From NCBI GenBank assembly GCA_947561585.1, contig CANNZV010001591.1, positions 124,739-188,738 of the forward strand: a DNA stretch of 64,000 nucleotides, in the 5' to 3' direction. The notes under the pieces are model-generated. The model ran no database searches and was not told the DNA's origin. It saw only the letters and a program-made list of their open reading frames with translations. The DNA is from Caprella mutica. Its lineage: Eukaryota; Arthropoda; Malacostraca; Amphipoda; Caprellidae. This document shows positions 1 to 12,342 of the stretch, piece after piece; within the stretch, counting starts at the first letter, position 1; each line of letters starts with the position of its first letter. Both the position numbers and the translations under genes were made by a program.

Positions 1-10
1 CATGATCTTT

Positions 11-1262
11 CTCTGATAGTACCTCATAATGCGTGTAGCTCGCTGAGGACATCACAGTGACTCTTTTCTCTGATAGTACATCATCACAGTGACTCTTTTC
101 TCTGATAGTACATCATCACAGTGACTCTTTTCTCTGATAGTACATCATCACAGTGACTCTTTTCTCTGATAGTACATCACAGTGACTCTTTTCTCTGATA
201 GTACATCATCACAGTGACTCTTTTCTCTGATAGTACATCATCACAGTGACTCTTTTCTCTGATAGTACATCATCACAGTGACTCTTTTCTCTGATAGTAC
301 ATCATCACAGTGACTCTTTTCTCTGATAGTACATCATCACAGTGACTCTTTTCTCTGATAGTACATCATCACAGTGACTCTTTTCTCTGATAGTACATCA
401 TCACAGTGACTCTTTCTCTGATAGTACATCATCACAGTGACTCTTTTCTCTGATAGTACATCATCACAGTGACTCTTTTCTCTGATAGTACATCATCACA
501 GTGACTCTTTTCTGATAGTACATCATCACAGTGACTCTTTCTCTCTGATAGTACATCATCACAGTGACTCTTTTCTCTGATAGTACATCATCACAGTGAC
601 TCTTTTCTCTGATAGTACATCATCACAGTGACTCTTTTCTCTGATAGTACATCATCACAGTGACTCTTTTCTCTGATAGTACATCATCACAGTGACTCTT
701 TTCTCTGATAGTACATCATCACAGTGACTCTTTTCTCTGATAGTACATCATCACAGTGACTCTTTTCTCTGATAGTACATCATCACAGTGACTCTTTTCT
801 CTGATAGTACATCATCACAGTGACTCTTTTCTCTGATAGTACATCATCACAGTGACTCTTTTCTCTGATAGTACATCATCACAGTGACTCTTTTCTCTGA
901 TAGTACATCATCACAGTGACTCTTTTCTCTGATAGTACATCATCACAGTGACTCTTTTCTCTGATAGTACATCATCACAGTGACTCTTTTCTCTGATAGT
1001 ACATCATCACAGTGACTCTTTTCTCTGATAGTACATCATCACAGTGACTCTTTTCTCTGATAGTACATCATCACAGTGACTCTTTTCTCTGATAGTACAT
1101 CATCACAGTGACTCTTTTCTCTGATAGTACATCATCACAGTGACTCTTTTCTCTGATAGTACATCATCACAGTGACTCTTTTCTCTGATAGTACATCATC
1201 ATAGTGACTCTTTTCTCTGATAGTACATCATCACAGTGACTATTTTCTCTGATAGTACATCA
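11..1262. repeat. 32-bp minisatellite array
   Basis: About 38 head-to-tail copies of a 32-bp unit containing CAGTGACTCTTTTCTCTGAT. Most copies are identical; a few differ by 1-4 bp deletions or by the CATCATCACA/CATCACA variant. The left edge is degenerate (positions 11-50) and the array probably begins close to the window edge. No coding meaning is inferred. Confidence 0.97.
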
Positions 1263-1500
1263 CAACATTAACTTCAAGATAATAATTTATAATATTTACT
1301 TGAGTAACGCCTAAATATACCTACACAATTCCAGTGCTTTAATACCGTGTGGTAATGGCTTTAATTGTCACTTTATATTCATTTTATCGTGCATCTTCCC
1401 TTTGGAAAAAACGACTTTAGAATGTCAATTAAATGACTATTTTCATTATTATCATTTAATTGAATTGACTATCATGTAATTGAATGTTGACACATCGATT

Positions 1501-1651
1501 GGGGTATGTCTTTAGTTATCGATTGGTTCACATTTTCGATCACATAAGAAAAATATGTAATTTAACATTTTAATTAGTTATTTTTTTGTTTACATACTTT
1601 TTCTTTAAGAATCGAACATGTAGAACTGTCCAATAACTCTGATCTTACCCC
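1501..1651. mobile_element. Family A MITE (full copy)
   Basis: An imperfect palindrome. The left arm has the family motif CACATTTTCGATCA; the right arm has its complement (ATCGAACATGTAGAACTGTC) and ends in CTTACCCC. The centre is AT-rich. The family consensus starts GGGTAAGTT and ends AACTTACCC. Confidence 0.8.
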
Positions 1652-3228
1652 ATTGCAAGTTATTTGTCGAATATTTTTTTGTGACCTACAAACATGTTCA
1701 TTGAGTAACCATCTCCTCAGATTATAGTGCCTGGTGATAAATCATGTACACTCTTCTACTCGCACTATTGAAGCCTTAAAAACAATGTGGCAACCTACCT
1801 GCAGATGTCTTCCATTGAGAATAAACAACTAATATTTGTCCTTTACGGGGTAAACCGAAGGGAATTAGACCCTCTCTTCCGAAGATTCTATAATTGTTGC
1901 TTCTTTTAAATAGAATATTAGAATCAGTTAATAAGTTGTCATGTTATATACTCTTGAAAAGAGTCTTTTTTTTTGTCGATTTCACATGGTTACCCTGTAT
2001 AGGTAACCAAGGGACTGTTTCAATAAACATGTTATTTGAATCATTATTTACATGTTTCAGGGTGTTTTTATGAAGATTTTTCTTGACCTTTATATATATC
2101 AAACAATTGAAGAGAGTTTTCTTTTTGTTGACATTGTGTGTAGTGAAACAAAGAATGTGGTGATTTTAACGCACTTCCATGAAATGATCTTGCTTAATCC
2201 TGCTAAAAAAATTGATAGAAAATGGTAGTCAATGTTTCAATAGATTTTACATTTTGCTGTTAATGAGTAAAATAATAAATAGAAATAAATAATGGTGATA
2301 AAGGTTTAACTAGATAAATAAAATAAAAAGTTTTAATTATACTGCAGGTCACAGGTGTATTTTCATTCTCAGGTATCAGTGTTAATTTACCTACATTGCA
2401 ACAGCTGTATTTACCCAATGGAACGTACATTTACCCACAGATTTTTAGACAGAGGTTGGTACCCTTCAATTTTGGTACATCTGTACCTTATAGGGAGGTT
2501 GGTACCCTTTCATTTCGGTACATGAGAACCTTATAGGGAGTTGCTGAACTGTTTCAGTTTGGGTTACCATCACCATTCACAGTTAGCTAGTCAATACCCA
2601 GTGAGTCCATATTTAAGATGTAAGGTTCACCCCATCATATATGGCTCAGATCTGTCTTAATGCTCTCAGATGTGACATGATAATAGCATGTAAATGTGTC
2701 AGGTATGCTTTATGATGTGGGGTCAAACTATTGGCATATATTAGACTGAATTAACTTATTTATTCATGGAAATTATGTATTATGCTATTAAATAATAATT
2801 AGTCAATGCTACTGATTATTTTTTATAAACTTTGTTCTTGTTTTTTAATAGTATAAATATTGTTTATATAAAAGTTCTATAACCATGTTTAAAATTTCTA
2901 TTTAAAAAAATTAAAAAATGATTTACCGTAACTAGTAAAACTTACAAAAAAAATGTATACCAATATGACTACTAATACAATGTTACTGGTAATAACTATT
3001 TCTAGCATCATATTCTGTATAGTCTTCATCTACCTGTAATAACATAACGCTCTTATTTTCTGGATGCTTGGCATATTTTCGCACCTGTGGAATTCACCTG
3101 AGTTAATTACTTAACACCTGAGATCACGGTACAAATGTTAATTGGTATCAACAGCTACACCTGGAATGTAAGCTATTTATTATCTGACCTACGATTTTTA
3201 GATACATCATATTGTATTTTTTTATATA

Positions 3229-3290
3229 GGATAAGTTCCGAGTTGTCGGACCGTTTCACATTTTCGATCATATACAAAATATGTATAAAG
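3229..3290 (+). mobile_element. Family A MITE (left half only)
   Basis: Carries GGATAAGTTCCGAGTTGTCG followed by TTTCACATTTTCGATCATAT. No matching right arm follows, so this is a solo or truncated end. Confidence 0.65.
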
Positions 3291-3361
3291 TAGTTATTAT
3301 TTATTGCTTTCATTTTAATTTGTATCCATAATAGCTGCATTAATCTCTTGTCATCTCCCAG

Positions 3362-3438
3362 AGAAAAAGTTATGGTGGGGACATAGAAGATTAGTGCGAT
3401 CTCCTTTAATCTTCCATGTCCCCACCATAACTTTCCCT
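3362..3438. mobile_element. Family K hairpin element
   Basis: Long near-perfect inverted repeat: AGTTATGGTGGGGACATAGA on the left and its complement TCCATGTCCCCACCATAACT on the right, with a loop of about 20 bp. Four relatives occur at 9539, 39416, 51382 and 52121. Confidence 0.75.
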
Positions 3439-4369
3439 CCGATGTTATCCCACTCAGTAATTGTGTTGGACTGTTGATTATTTCCTACCCACATATTATC
3501 TTTCTTAACTAATGTCTTATTTTGCTACCTAGACTCAGCATATCTTATAACACTCAATTTATTAAACTATCTGCTATTTTAGAACACATGCAATTAATCA
3601 CATGTCAACTTTTCTAAATAACTAATTAACCAAAAGTGTACCCTCCCTTTTTTATTATATGAACTAGTTTTTGCTTCAACTTTCAAATACTATTTCTCTA
3701 AATGATCCTAGCGATAGTTATCTTTCACTAACTATGTGGATAATAAGCATCTATAAATATAAAGGACCAATTAAAGCCTATAAATCATTATAGGCCACTA
3801 TAATGAGTGGCTTCGTTATCTTATGATCTAGTGGAGACTTTAAGGGAAAAACTACCTGACCTTAACTTATTAGCCAGGTGAAATTGAACCAAGTGATTGG
3901 GATGCATTGGTACAGGAGTGCATTGGTACAGGAGTGCATTGGTTATTATTCTATTTAATCTTCATCCGTAGACTTTTTCAATAATTATCATTCTGAACAT
4001 TTTAATCATCGTTTTTCTATCGGTGATTATAAGCGATGACTTAAGATCATCTATTGAGACTTTAAATGATTCGACAAAAATCCAATAAGAATTTATCATG
4101 AATTTAAATGACTTGTATGTCTGTCATCTCTCGTCGGACACTCTACAAAAATCCTGACGATGAAGTCTGAAATGTTGCTATTTTACGATAAAATTCTATA
4201 TTTATCGTAAGACAATCTGCCGAGTTTAAATTTCAGACAGGGTTTTAATTTTGTTTAATTTTTGTAATTGAATTCTTTATTTTTTTTAATTGTAAGTTGT
4301 TTTTTGATATTTTAAAATATTGTATTGTACATTTTTAAATATCGCATCGTTAATTTATCGGTTAATGCA

Positions 4370-4425
4370 TAAGTTCTCAGTTATCGTACTGTTCCACATT
4401 TTCGATCATGTAAAAAAATGTATAA
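4370..4425 (+). mobile_element. Family A MITE (left half only)
   Basis: AAGTTCTCAGTTATCGTACT followed by GTTCCACATTTTCGATCATG. The right arm is missing. Confidence 0.6.
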
Positions 4426-4867
4426 TAATTATTTAACTTCTTATAATAACTATTATTTTGTAACTTTTATACCTACTTTAAATTTTGAAATCTTTGTTAC
4501 AACTTTCAGAAAGTATTATCAATATACTTGTGATTACTTATTTAATTGATTTAAATTTCTTTTTTAGTGCATATAAACATTTAACTTTTTATCTAACTGG
4601 TTAAAAAAAGTTCAAAATCTGTTCTTGTTCTCAAAGTATTTGCATGTTTGTTTGCCTGTAAATATTTCTCAGTGCATCTCTATTTTTTTACTGTTATCTC
4701 TTAGGCCTAGACTGTAGGCCTAGTGATATCAGTAGATACACCTGTCGAGATAAGGGAATTAGAGATAATGTAAGGGAATTAGAGAGGCATAAAAAAGATA
4801 GAGAATAACTTTAAACAGGTCAGATGTGGGCAATGAGAGAGAAATGAATGTTCAGTGAATTGAGCTC

Positions 4868-6080
4868 TCATCTTGCACTGTGCACTCATATGTTTCACTG
4901 TGCACTCACATTGCACTGTGCACTCGTATGTTTCACTGTGCACTCACATTGCACTGTGCACTCATATGTTTCACTGTGCACTCACATTGCACTGTGCACT
5001 CATATGTTTCACTGTGCACTCGTATGTTTCACTGTGCACTCACATTGCACTGTGCACTCATATGTTTCACTGTGCACTCACATTGCACTGTGCACTCGTA
5101 TGTTGCACTGTGCACTCGTATGTTTCACTGTGCACTCACATTCACTGTGCACTCGTATGTTTCACTGTGCACTCATATTCACTGTGCACTCGTATGTTTC
5201 ACTGTGCACTCGTATGTTGCACTGTGCACTCGTATGTTGCACTGTGCACTCGTATGTTGCACTGTGCACTCGTATGTTGCACTGTGCACTCGTATGTTGC
5301 ACTGTGCACTCGTATGTTGCACTGTGCACTCGTATGTTGCACTGTGCACTCACATTGCACTGGCACTCATATGTTTCACTGTGCACTCATCTTGCACTGT
5401 GCACTCATCTTGCACTGTGCACTCATCTTGCACTGTGCACTCATATGTTTCACTGTGCACTCATATGTTTCACTGTGCACTCACATTCACTGTGCACTCA
5501 TATGTTTCACTGTGCACTCGTATGTTGCACTGTGCACTCGTATGTTGCACTGTGCACTCGTATGTTGCACTGTGCACTCGTATGTTGCACTGTGCACTCG
5601 TATGTTGCACTGTGCACTCGTATGTTGCACTGTGCACTCGTATGTTGCACTGTGCACTCGTATGTTGCACTGTGCACTCGTATGTTGCACTGTGCACTCG
5701 TATGTTGCACTGTGCACTCGTATGTTGCACTGTGCACTCACATTGCACTGGCACTCATATGTTTCACTGTGCACTCATCTTGCACTGTGCACTCATCTTG
5801 CACTGTGCACTCATCTTGCACTGTGCACTCATCTTGCACTGTGCACTCATATGTTTCACTGTGCACTCATATGTTTCACTGTGCACTCATATGTTTCACT
5901 GTGCACTCACATGTTTCACTGTGCACTCACATGTTGCACTGTGCACTCATATGTTTCACTGTGCACTCGTATGTTTCACTGTGCACTCATATGTTTCACT
6001 GTGCACTCATATGTTTCACTGTGCACTCATATGTTTCACTGTGCACTCATATGTTGCACTGTGCACTCATGTTGCACTGA
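4868..6080. repeat. 18-20 bp minisatellite array (CACTGTGCACTC)
   Basis: About 1.2 kb of units beginning CACTGTGCACTC with tails CGTATGTTG, ATATGTTT, ACATTG or ATCTTG. Each unit holds the palindrome GTGCAC. Runs of identical CGTATGTTG units appear twice (about 5200-5350 and 5510-5740), each followed by the same ACATTGCACTGGCACTC junction, so a block of the array was itself duplicated. All six frames are nearly stop-free because of the repeat; the 410-444 codon open frames here are not genes. Confidence 0.95.
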
Positions 6081-6660
6081 ATCATGTTCCTTATTGTTTC
6101 CATTGTATTTTTCCTTTTCATTATCTAGCCTGTGGTCCATTGTACGGTCAGCCCAACAAAAGAATATAATTGAACCTATCTTTTCTATTAAATTGTTTAT
6201 GCAATAAAAGAGTTTAGAACTAATATATAGTTTATAATACTAACGTGCTTATCGTGGAAAAGGCATCGGGAAAGCTATGGTCAGAATAATGAGTATAAAA
6301 TCTATTTCAATACAGTACACTATTTACTTTTCGAAATAATAGAGATAACTTATTTAAGGTATATTATATATCTTTAAATGTTCTGGTTATTGTTCATTTT
6401 ACTAAAGAATATAATTTTTGCAGCCTTATGATACAATCCAATGTAATTTATTGGCAAAGGTCATAATTAGCATAAGGCAAGGCTTACATAAAGCTAACCA
6501 TTTTAACTTCACTTGACATCTATTGGTACATGTGACAATAAATAGTCACTTTATCACCTCCAATACTTTTAGTGACCTGTGTAAGTTACACTCAACAACT
6601 TGCATACCTAGCACTCTTACTTTCAAATCAACCCAATAGGGACTAGATTTATTGCTATTG
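6081..6660. other. AT-rich spacer, nothing recognised
   Basis: Unique AT-rich sequence between two minisatellites. No gene, RNA or element end was seen. Confidence 0.5.
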
Positions 6661-6662
6661 AC

Positions 6663-7048
6663 AAGCTACCTGTCAATGTGCTGGTGGTTAAGCTACAAGC
6701 TACCTGTCAATGTGCTGGTGGTTAAGCTACAAGCTACCTGTCAATGTGTTGGTGGTTAAGCTACAAGCTACCTGTCAATGTGCTGGTGGTTAAGCTACAA
6801 GCTACCTGTCAATGTGCTGGTGGTTAAGCTACAAGCTACCTGTCAATGTGCTGGTGGTTAAGCTACAAGCTACCTGTCAATGTGCTGGTGGTTAAGCTAC
6901 AAGCTACCTGTCAATGTGCTGGTGGTTAAGCTACAAGCTACCTGTCAATGTGCTGGTGGTTAAGCTACAAGCTACCTGTCAATGTGCTGGTGGTTAAGCT
7001 ACAAGCTACCTGTCAATGTGTTGGTGGTTAAGCTACAAGCTACCTGTC
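6663..7048. repeat. 34-bp minisatellite array
   Basis: About 11 nearly identical 34-bp units containing CAAGCTACCTGTCAATGTG. Two copies carry GTGTTGG instead of GTGCTGG. The unit has GCTA-rich inverted potential but no unique spacers, so it is not a CRISPR-like array. Confidence 0.95.
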
Positions 7049-7183
7049 GCCAGATAAAAGCTACCTTATAATGTTTTGATGGTTGAGTTACAAGCTCTGG
7101 CCATATCTAACTTCTAAGTAGGCTATATTTGTAACTATAAAAGCCCTTATATACAGTGAGCACAAATGCCTTTAAGGTGTTAT

Positions 7184-7282
7184 ACCCCATTAGATATGTG
7201 CCAATAGCCCATTAGATATGTGCCAATGCATTTATACCCCATTAGATATGTGCCAATGCCCCATTAGATATGTGCCAATGTC
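7184..7282. repeat. Short tandem repeat, CCCATTAGATATGTGCCAAT
   Basis: Four spaced copies of CCCATTAGATATGTGCCAAT with variable short joins (AG, GCATTTATA, GC). Confidence 0.85.
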
Positions 7283-7620
7283 ACGCTGATCCACACTGTC
7301 TATAGGCACTGCAACAGTCTAAAAATCACATGTGATCTTCTGTCAATATTGTACTATCCCATTAGATAAAACTCACCTTTGAGATTTTAAGCTCAATGGT
7401 TGGTCAATGGAAACCATTACTTCAAAGTCATGTTGACTTACAATGTTCAATATTTTCACTTTCATATGCACTACACAAACTTGTTTACTTGGTTTAGACT
7501 CTTCAAAAGATATATTTTCTTGGACCACCTATTATGAAATTCATGTAGTATTTTAGATAGCTTTTTATCCCTTATTTTACAGTGTCAATTTGCATATCTT
7601 GTCTATTAAGATAGTGTTTA

Positions 7621-7769
7621 GGGTAAGTTTTGAGTTATTGGACGGTTCCACATTATCGTATATAACAATTATAATGAAAGTCAACTAATATAATTAATAT
7701 TTACTTTTTTAAGTTTTTTCTTTCATGATCGAAAATGTGTAACGTTCCGATAACTGATAACTTCGCCTA
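7621..7769. mobile_element. Family A MITE (full copy)
   Basis: Left arm GGGTAAGTTTTGAGTTATTG; right arm ATGATCGAAAATGTGTAACG then CCGATAACTGATAACTTCGC. AT-rich centre. Confidence 0.8.
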
Positions 7770-8424
7770 GGTATATCTAGCAGTATCTTGTACATTACAA
7801 TGGGTATAGTCATAGGTGTGACCTACATGATAGTGTGAGTAGGTCTAAATAGACCCAGACCAGCCCACCTGTTGAGAAAAAGACTCAGTTTTACTTTCAT
7901 TTAACCCTACTTAGTGGTTAGTGCCTTTTTTAACATGTTCTTAATAGCTGTTGGAGGTGTGACATTGAGAATGAGGGTAGAGAACGGTTGAAATTTAAAA
8001 AGAATCTAAAATTACTTTATATTATTTTATGGATTCTTCATTTTACATGAATTTATTTAATTCACTAATAAATTATGAGTTAAATCACATGTGCATAGCT
8101 CTAACATTCCTTCTCTGTGTCTTAAACTAACCAACATCTTTTTAATTGACTTGATGACAAATTACATAGGTGCTAGTTAGGCATGACTCTAAGGTTCAAG
8201 CAGTTCGTTAATAGCATTGATAATGAGCTCTAATGAATGCCACATAAATAATCAAATGACAATGACTATAATGTAGAGCTTACCATGACCTCATCTCATT
8301 TTTAATTGCCTTCTCTATGGCTGTACTTCTGTTCTGATTGGGGTAGTCATTTTTGGGGAGGGGGTAATTTAAAATATTGATAATTACCCATTGCTAATAT
8401 CTATAAAATATTAGATTGTAAAAA

Positions 8425-8550
8425 GGTATTAGCTCCGAAATATTGGGCCGATCCACATTTTCGATCATGTAACTAAAAAAATATTACTTAACTTTTGTTT
8501 TAATTAGTTTATATTTTTTTACGGTCGAAAACGGTAAAACGGGTTACCCT
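8425..8550. mobile_element. Family A MITE (diverged copy)
   Basis: Left arm holds GATCCACATTTTCGATCATG. The right arm is degraded (ACGGTCGAAAACGGTAAAAC). A further right-arm-like fragment (TGTCCGATAATTGGCACTTC) lies at about 8717-8740, so the copy may be broken by an insertion. Confidence 0.6.
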
Positions 8551-8955
8551 TAATGATGCATGCATATACTTTGTTCATATGATATATAAACCTTATCCTA
8601 CTTATTACAAATTATCCATTTATCACTATATCATGTCTAATTTAATTACTTATCACTATATCAAGGTGTTGAAAAAGAAAACGCATTTCAATTGAAACTG
8701 TTCGGTGAAGCATTACTGTCCGATAATTGGCACTTCACCCTTTAGAACTCATAGCCTCACACATTTTGTGTACTCTAGTGTTTTTCACAGTGTTTGAGGT
8801 CAGTTCCATGAGTCATGTACACTACACAGGTTACACACCATCAAACTATTTATATCTATTTACCACATTCTAATTTATTGGTGTCTATTTTGTCCATTTA
8901 ACTCAATACTTCTCTCTAACTATTAATCAAAGATATTATTTTGAATTATAGTATT

Positions 8956-9112
8956 GGGTAAGTTCTGAGTTATCGTCCTGTTCCATATTTTCGATCATAC
9001 GAGATAATTATATAATGATTACACAGTATATACGCTATTTCAATGATATTTATCATATACTTTTTCTTATATGATCGAAGTTATGGAACTGACAATAACT
9101 GGTAACTTACTC
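8956..9112. mobile_element. Family A MITE (full copy)
   Basis: Left arm GGGTAAGTTCTGAGTTATCG; right arm TATATGATCGAAGTTATGGA then CTGGTAACTTACTC. Confidence 0.8.
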
Positions 9113-9261
9113 TAATATAATATTTTCCATTTATTTTTCATCACTAGTAACTATATTAGACGTACCCTGCTTCCAAATGCTATTTCTCTCTATCAACTCC
9201 TTTCCAGTAGTTTAATATTCGATGTGTTTGTGACCAGGTGTTCATATGTAGGTGTGGTAGA

Positions 9262-9345
9262 GAGGGGGGGGGGGGTATGTTTACCTCTGGAGTCAATGGG
9301 GGTGAGTGAAAGGGAGGGGGAGGGAGAGAGGGGGGGGGGGGTTAT
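9262..9345 (+). repeat. G-rich tract with two runs of 12 or more G
   Basis: Two long G homopolymers (near 9265 and 9330) in a GGGAGGGGGAGGG context. This is the strongest G-quadruplex-like sequence in the left part of the window. Confidence 0.7.
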
Positions 9346-9538
9346 TTCTAACCTTTTATTTAGTATTTAAGATTTTATATAAGCTGCTTAAAGTTTATTT
9401 ACTATATTTAAATGATTTAATCGATGTATTAAATATTGAAACTAATAAGAAATAATGAACATACAATTTCATTATTGTTTTTTTTCAAGGTTTCGATCTT
9501 TTTAGGGTTATTAAATAATTATTGATGTATCCATAACG

Positions 9539-9612
9539 AGAGTTATGGTGGGGCCGTAGAAGATTAGGAGGTAGCCATACTTAATTTTCTCTGTCCCCAC
9601 CACACCATTTCA
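9539..9612. mobile_element. Family K hairpin element
   Basis: AGTTATGGTGGGGCCGTAGA on the left and the degraded complement TTCTCTGTCCCCACCACACC on the right. Confidence 0.65.
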
Positions 9613-10040
9613 CTGGGTGTCTTAAGAGTGAGAGTATGACATGAGTATGTTTACGGTGAAAACATCTCCACTGGATGTAGCACTAACATCAATGTAGTAA
9701 GTAGCCATGCTTGCTTTATGTCATTACTTTACATGTCGTATGAAAATATTACTTACCACCCTTATAAACATTAGTGAACATAAAAGTAAATATTTGAAAA
9801 TAAAAATAACTGAATAATTATAAATGTCGTATTGGAGTTTGCTGAAAATTTTCTTATCATTTGTTATATATTATATTTAACCTGTAGAACAATTAAGTAA
9901 ATTATTCATGTAACATATGTTTATTTTATTTCGAATGAGGTATTTTTAGCATCTCACTGCAAGTGGATGTGTTGTTTATTTTCATTTCTCTGTCACGAAT
10001 TTTACTTTTTAGGTAATGATCTTTGTAATGATTTATTGTG
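9613..10040. other. AT-rich spacer, nothing recognised
   Basis: Unique AT-rich sequence; no gene or element end seen. Confidence 0.5.
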
Positions 10041-10043
10041 ATG

Positions 10044-10440
10044 ATGTCATTATCTATCATTCACCTTGTCATTATCTATCATTCACCGTGTCATTATCTA
10101 TCATTCACCTTGTCATCATCTATCACTCTCACCTTGTCATTATCTATCATTCACCTTGTCATTATCTATCATTCACCTTGTCATTATCTATCACTCTCAC
10201 CTTGTCATTATCTATCACTCTCACCTTGTCATTATCTATCACTCTCACCTTGTCATTATCTATCACTCTCACCTTGTCATTATCTATCACTCTCACCTTG
10301 TCATTATCTATCATTCACCTTGTCATTACCTATCACTCTCACCTTGTCATTATCTATCACTCTCACCTTGTCATTATCTATCACTCTCACCTTGTCATTA
10401 TCTATCACTCTCCCCTTGTCATTATCTATCACTCTCGCCT
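10044..10440. repeat. 22/24-bp minisatellite array
   Basis: About 17 copies of CATTATCTATCACTCTCACC (24-bp form) or CATTATCTATCATTCACC (22-bp form) joined by TTGT. It abuts a 47-bp array directly. The open frames of about 140 codons here come from the repeat. Confidence 0.93.
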
Positions 10441-11277
10441 TACATATCATGCCTAGTATTAACTAGTTGCTATTGCTAGTACTCTACCACATATCATTCC
10501 TAGTATCAACTAGTTGCTATTGCTAGTACTCTACCACATATCATGCCTAGTATCAACTAGTTGCTATTGCTAGTACTCTACCACATATCATGCCTAGTAT
10601 TAACTAGTTGCTATTGCTAGTACTCTACCACATATCATGCCTAGTATTAACTAGTTGCTATTGCTAGTACTCTACCACATATCATGCCTAGTATTAACTA
10701 GTTGCTATTGCTAGTACTCTACCACATATCATGCCTAGTATCAACTAGTTGCTATTGCTAGTACTCTACCACATATCATGCCTAATATTAACTAATTGTT
10801 ATTGCTAGTACTTTACCACATATCATGCCTAGTATTAACTAGTTGCTATTGCTAGTACTCTACCACATATCATGCCTAGTATTAACTAGTTGCTATTGCT
10901 AGTACTCTACCACATATCATGCCTAGTATCAACTAGTTGCTATTGCTAGTACTCTACCACATATCATGCCTAGTATTAACTAGTTGCTATTGCTAGTACT
11001 CTACCACATATCATGCCTAATATTAACTAGTTGTTATTGCTAGTACTTTACCACATATCATGCCTAGTATTAACTAGTTGCTATTGCTAGTACTCTACCA
11101 CATATCATGCCTAGTATTAACTAGTTGCTATTGCTAGTACTCTACCACATATCATGCCTAGTATCAACTAGTTGCTATTGCTAGTACTCTACCACATATC
11201 ATGCCTAGTATCAACTAGTTGCTATTGCTAGTACTCTACCACATATCATGCCTAGTATCAACTAGTTGCTATTGCCT
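10441..11277. repeat. 47-bp minisatellite with higher-order structure
   Basis: About 18 copies of a 47-bp unit containing CATGCCTAGTATTAACTAGT and TTGCTATTGCTAGTACTCTA. A variant unit (CCTAATATTAACTA, ACTTTACC) occurs at 10781 and again at 11016, exactly 235 bp (five units) apart. The three units after each variant have the same order of TATTA/TATTA/TATCA types, so a five-unit block was copied within the array. Confidence 0.95.
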
Positions 11278-11454
11278 AGTGTATCATTAGTGCCCAGATG
11301 AAGGTTCATTGGCTCTATAATTAGATCTGTATTACCCAATGCTTCATTTATTGTAATTAAACTTGCTTATACGGTGATATAAAGCCAGTAAGTTTGAAAT
11401 GTTAGTTACCTAACTCAACTGGTTGGTTATTTTGATTATCGGTATTATTTCAGT

Positions 11455-11690
11455 AAATTCTTATGGAGACCAATTGTATAAAATAATCCAAAGACCACAC
11501 AGTCAATTGATGCAATGGCTGTCCGTGTGATGGCGCTGTCTCTTTGCATTGGTTATCATTTAAGAAACTGTAAATATAACTCATTGTAAAACTATGAGAA
11601 ATATATATCTTTTGTACAGATAATATATTCAGTCTGTACCAATTATGTGAACATTGAATATAAATAATAAATGACCCCTTTAACTTCAGT
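11455..11690 (+). mobile_element. Family H dispersed repeat
   Basis: Shares about 140 highly similar bases with copies at 29095-29245 (inverted) and 30540-30685, including ACACAGTCAATTGATGCAAT and GTGATGGCGCTGTCTCTT. On the minus strand two copies can be read as a short similar peptide, but the third copy has a stop, so coding is not supported. The class is unknown. Confidence 0.7.
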
Positions 11691-11788
11691 AAAGGTGTCA
11701 CAGCTTCTATTCGTTTCTTAACAGGTGTTGATCTAAGGTATATTCTTCTTATGGAGGTGAAAGATTATGATTTTATCTGAGGGTAATA

Positions 11789-11831
11789 AAGGGGGGGGGG
11801 CACTGATTGATGAGGTGAAAGGGGGGGGGGT
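11789..11831 (+). repeat. Paired G runs
   Basis: Two runs of 10-11 G separated by about 25 bp, within two copies of a GAGGTGAAAG-like context. Confidence 0.6.
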
Positions 11832-12175
11832 CTGTCAGTTACGATATCATTGTCGTCTATGCGATATGCTAAATAGCTGATGTTTATCACCCTATCAATA
11901 AATATTATATTGCGATTTATTCAATGGTCTCTGCTGTAGAGCCTTTTAAGGTCTCATATCATTACCTCTATTCTACCTAATGATCATCAATATCTTTCTT
12001 GTGATGTGTACTTTCAATTAGAAAATTATAGGGTAAAACATTTATAACTCAATATATCACCTGTACTGATCTGAGAGAATTTTAAACCTTGAAATGATTT
12101 TCCTAGGCCATTATATATTTCTACTAACTTATTTGTTTATTATCACTCAAAACTCTAAAAACTATCTTTTATTCT

Positions 12176-12342
12176 GTTAGTCACATTCCTTGGTTAGAGA
12201 CTGTATTCACGCAGTAGCTTTTTTGTATTCATGAGCAATGTTACTGACTGTCGGTAAGTGGTTCATAGAGCCACTTCCTGTTAGAATACCTATATTGTTA
12301 TTGCTTTCGGTTCCTAACCTGACGTTAAACCCCTACTAAATC
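12176..12342 (+). mobile_element. Family B retroposon, 5'-truncated and diverged copy
   Basis: Matches the 3' part of the full copy at 47073-47550: GTCACATTCCTTGG, the GCAGTAGCTTTTTTG block, the GAGCCACTT block and the 3' end GACGTTAAACCCCTACTAAA. The middle contains deletions. Confidence 0.7.

Larger units (their letters stand above)
1263..4866. other. AT-rich intergenic stretch without a recognisable gene
   Basis: No exon-like segment with convincing splice sites was seen. It holds three family A copies (1501, 3229, 4370), one family K hairpin (3362), a two-copy 60-bp direct repeat around GTTGGTACCCTT (2454-2542) and three copies of GCATTGGTACAGGAGT near 3904-3943. Confidence 0.6.

Noticed and set aside
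4848..6207. Open frames of 410-444 codons on the + strand and 74-95 codons on the - strand
   Set aside because: All frames of this minisatellite lack stops; the peptides are pure repeats with no start context or family signal.
6663..7048. Regular direct repeats resembling a CRISPR array
   Set aside because: Units abut each other without unique spacers, and the setting is eukaryotic.
11450..11701. Minus-strand frame with a similar peptide at 30415-30678
   Set aside because: Both lie in family H repeats; the third copy has a stop early in the frame, so coding constraint is not supported.
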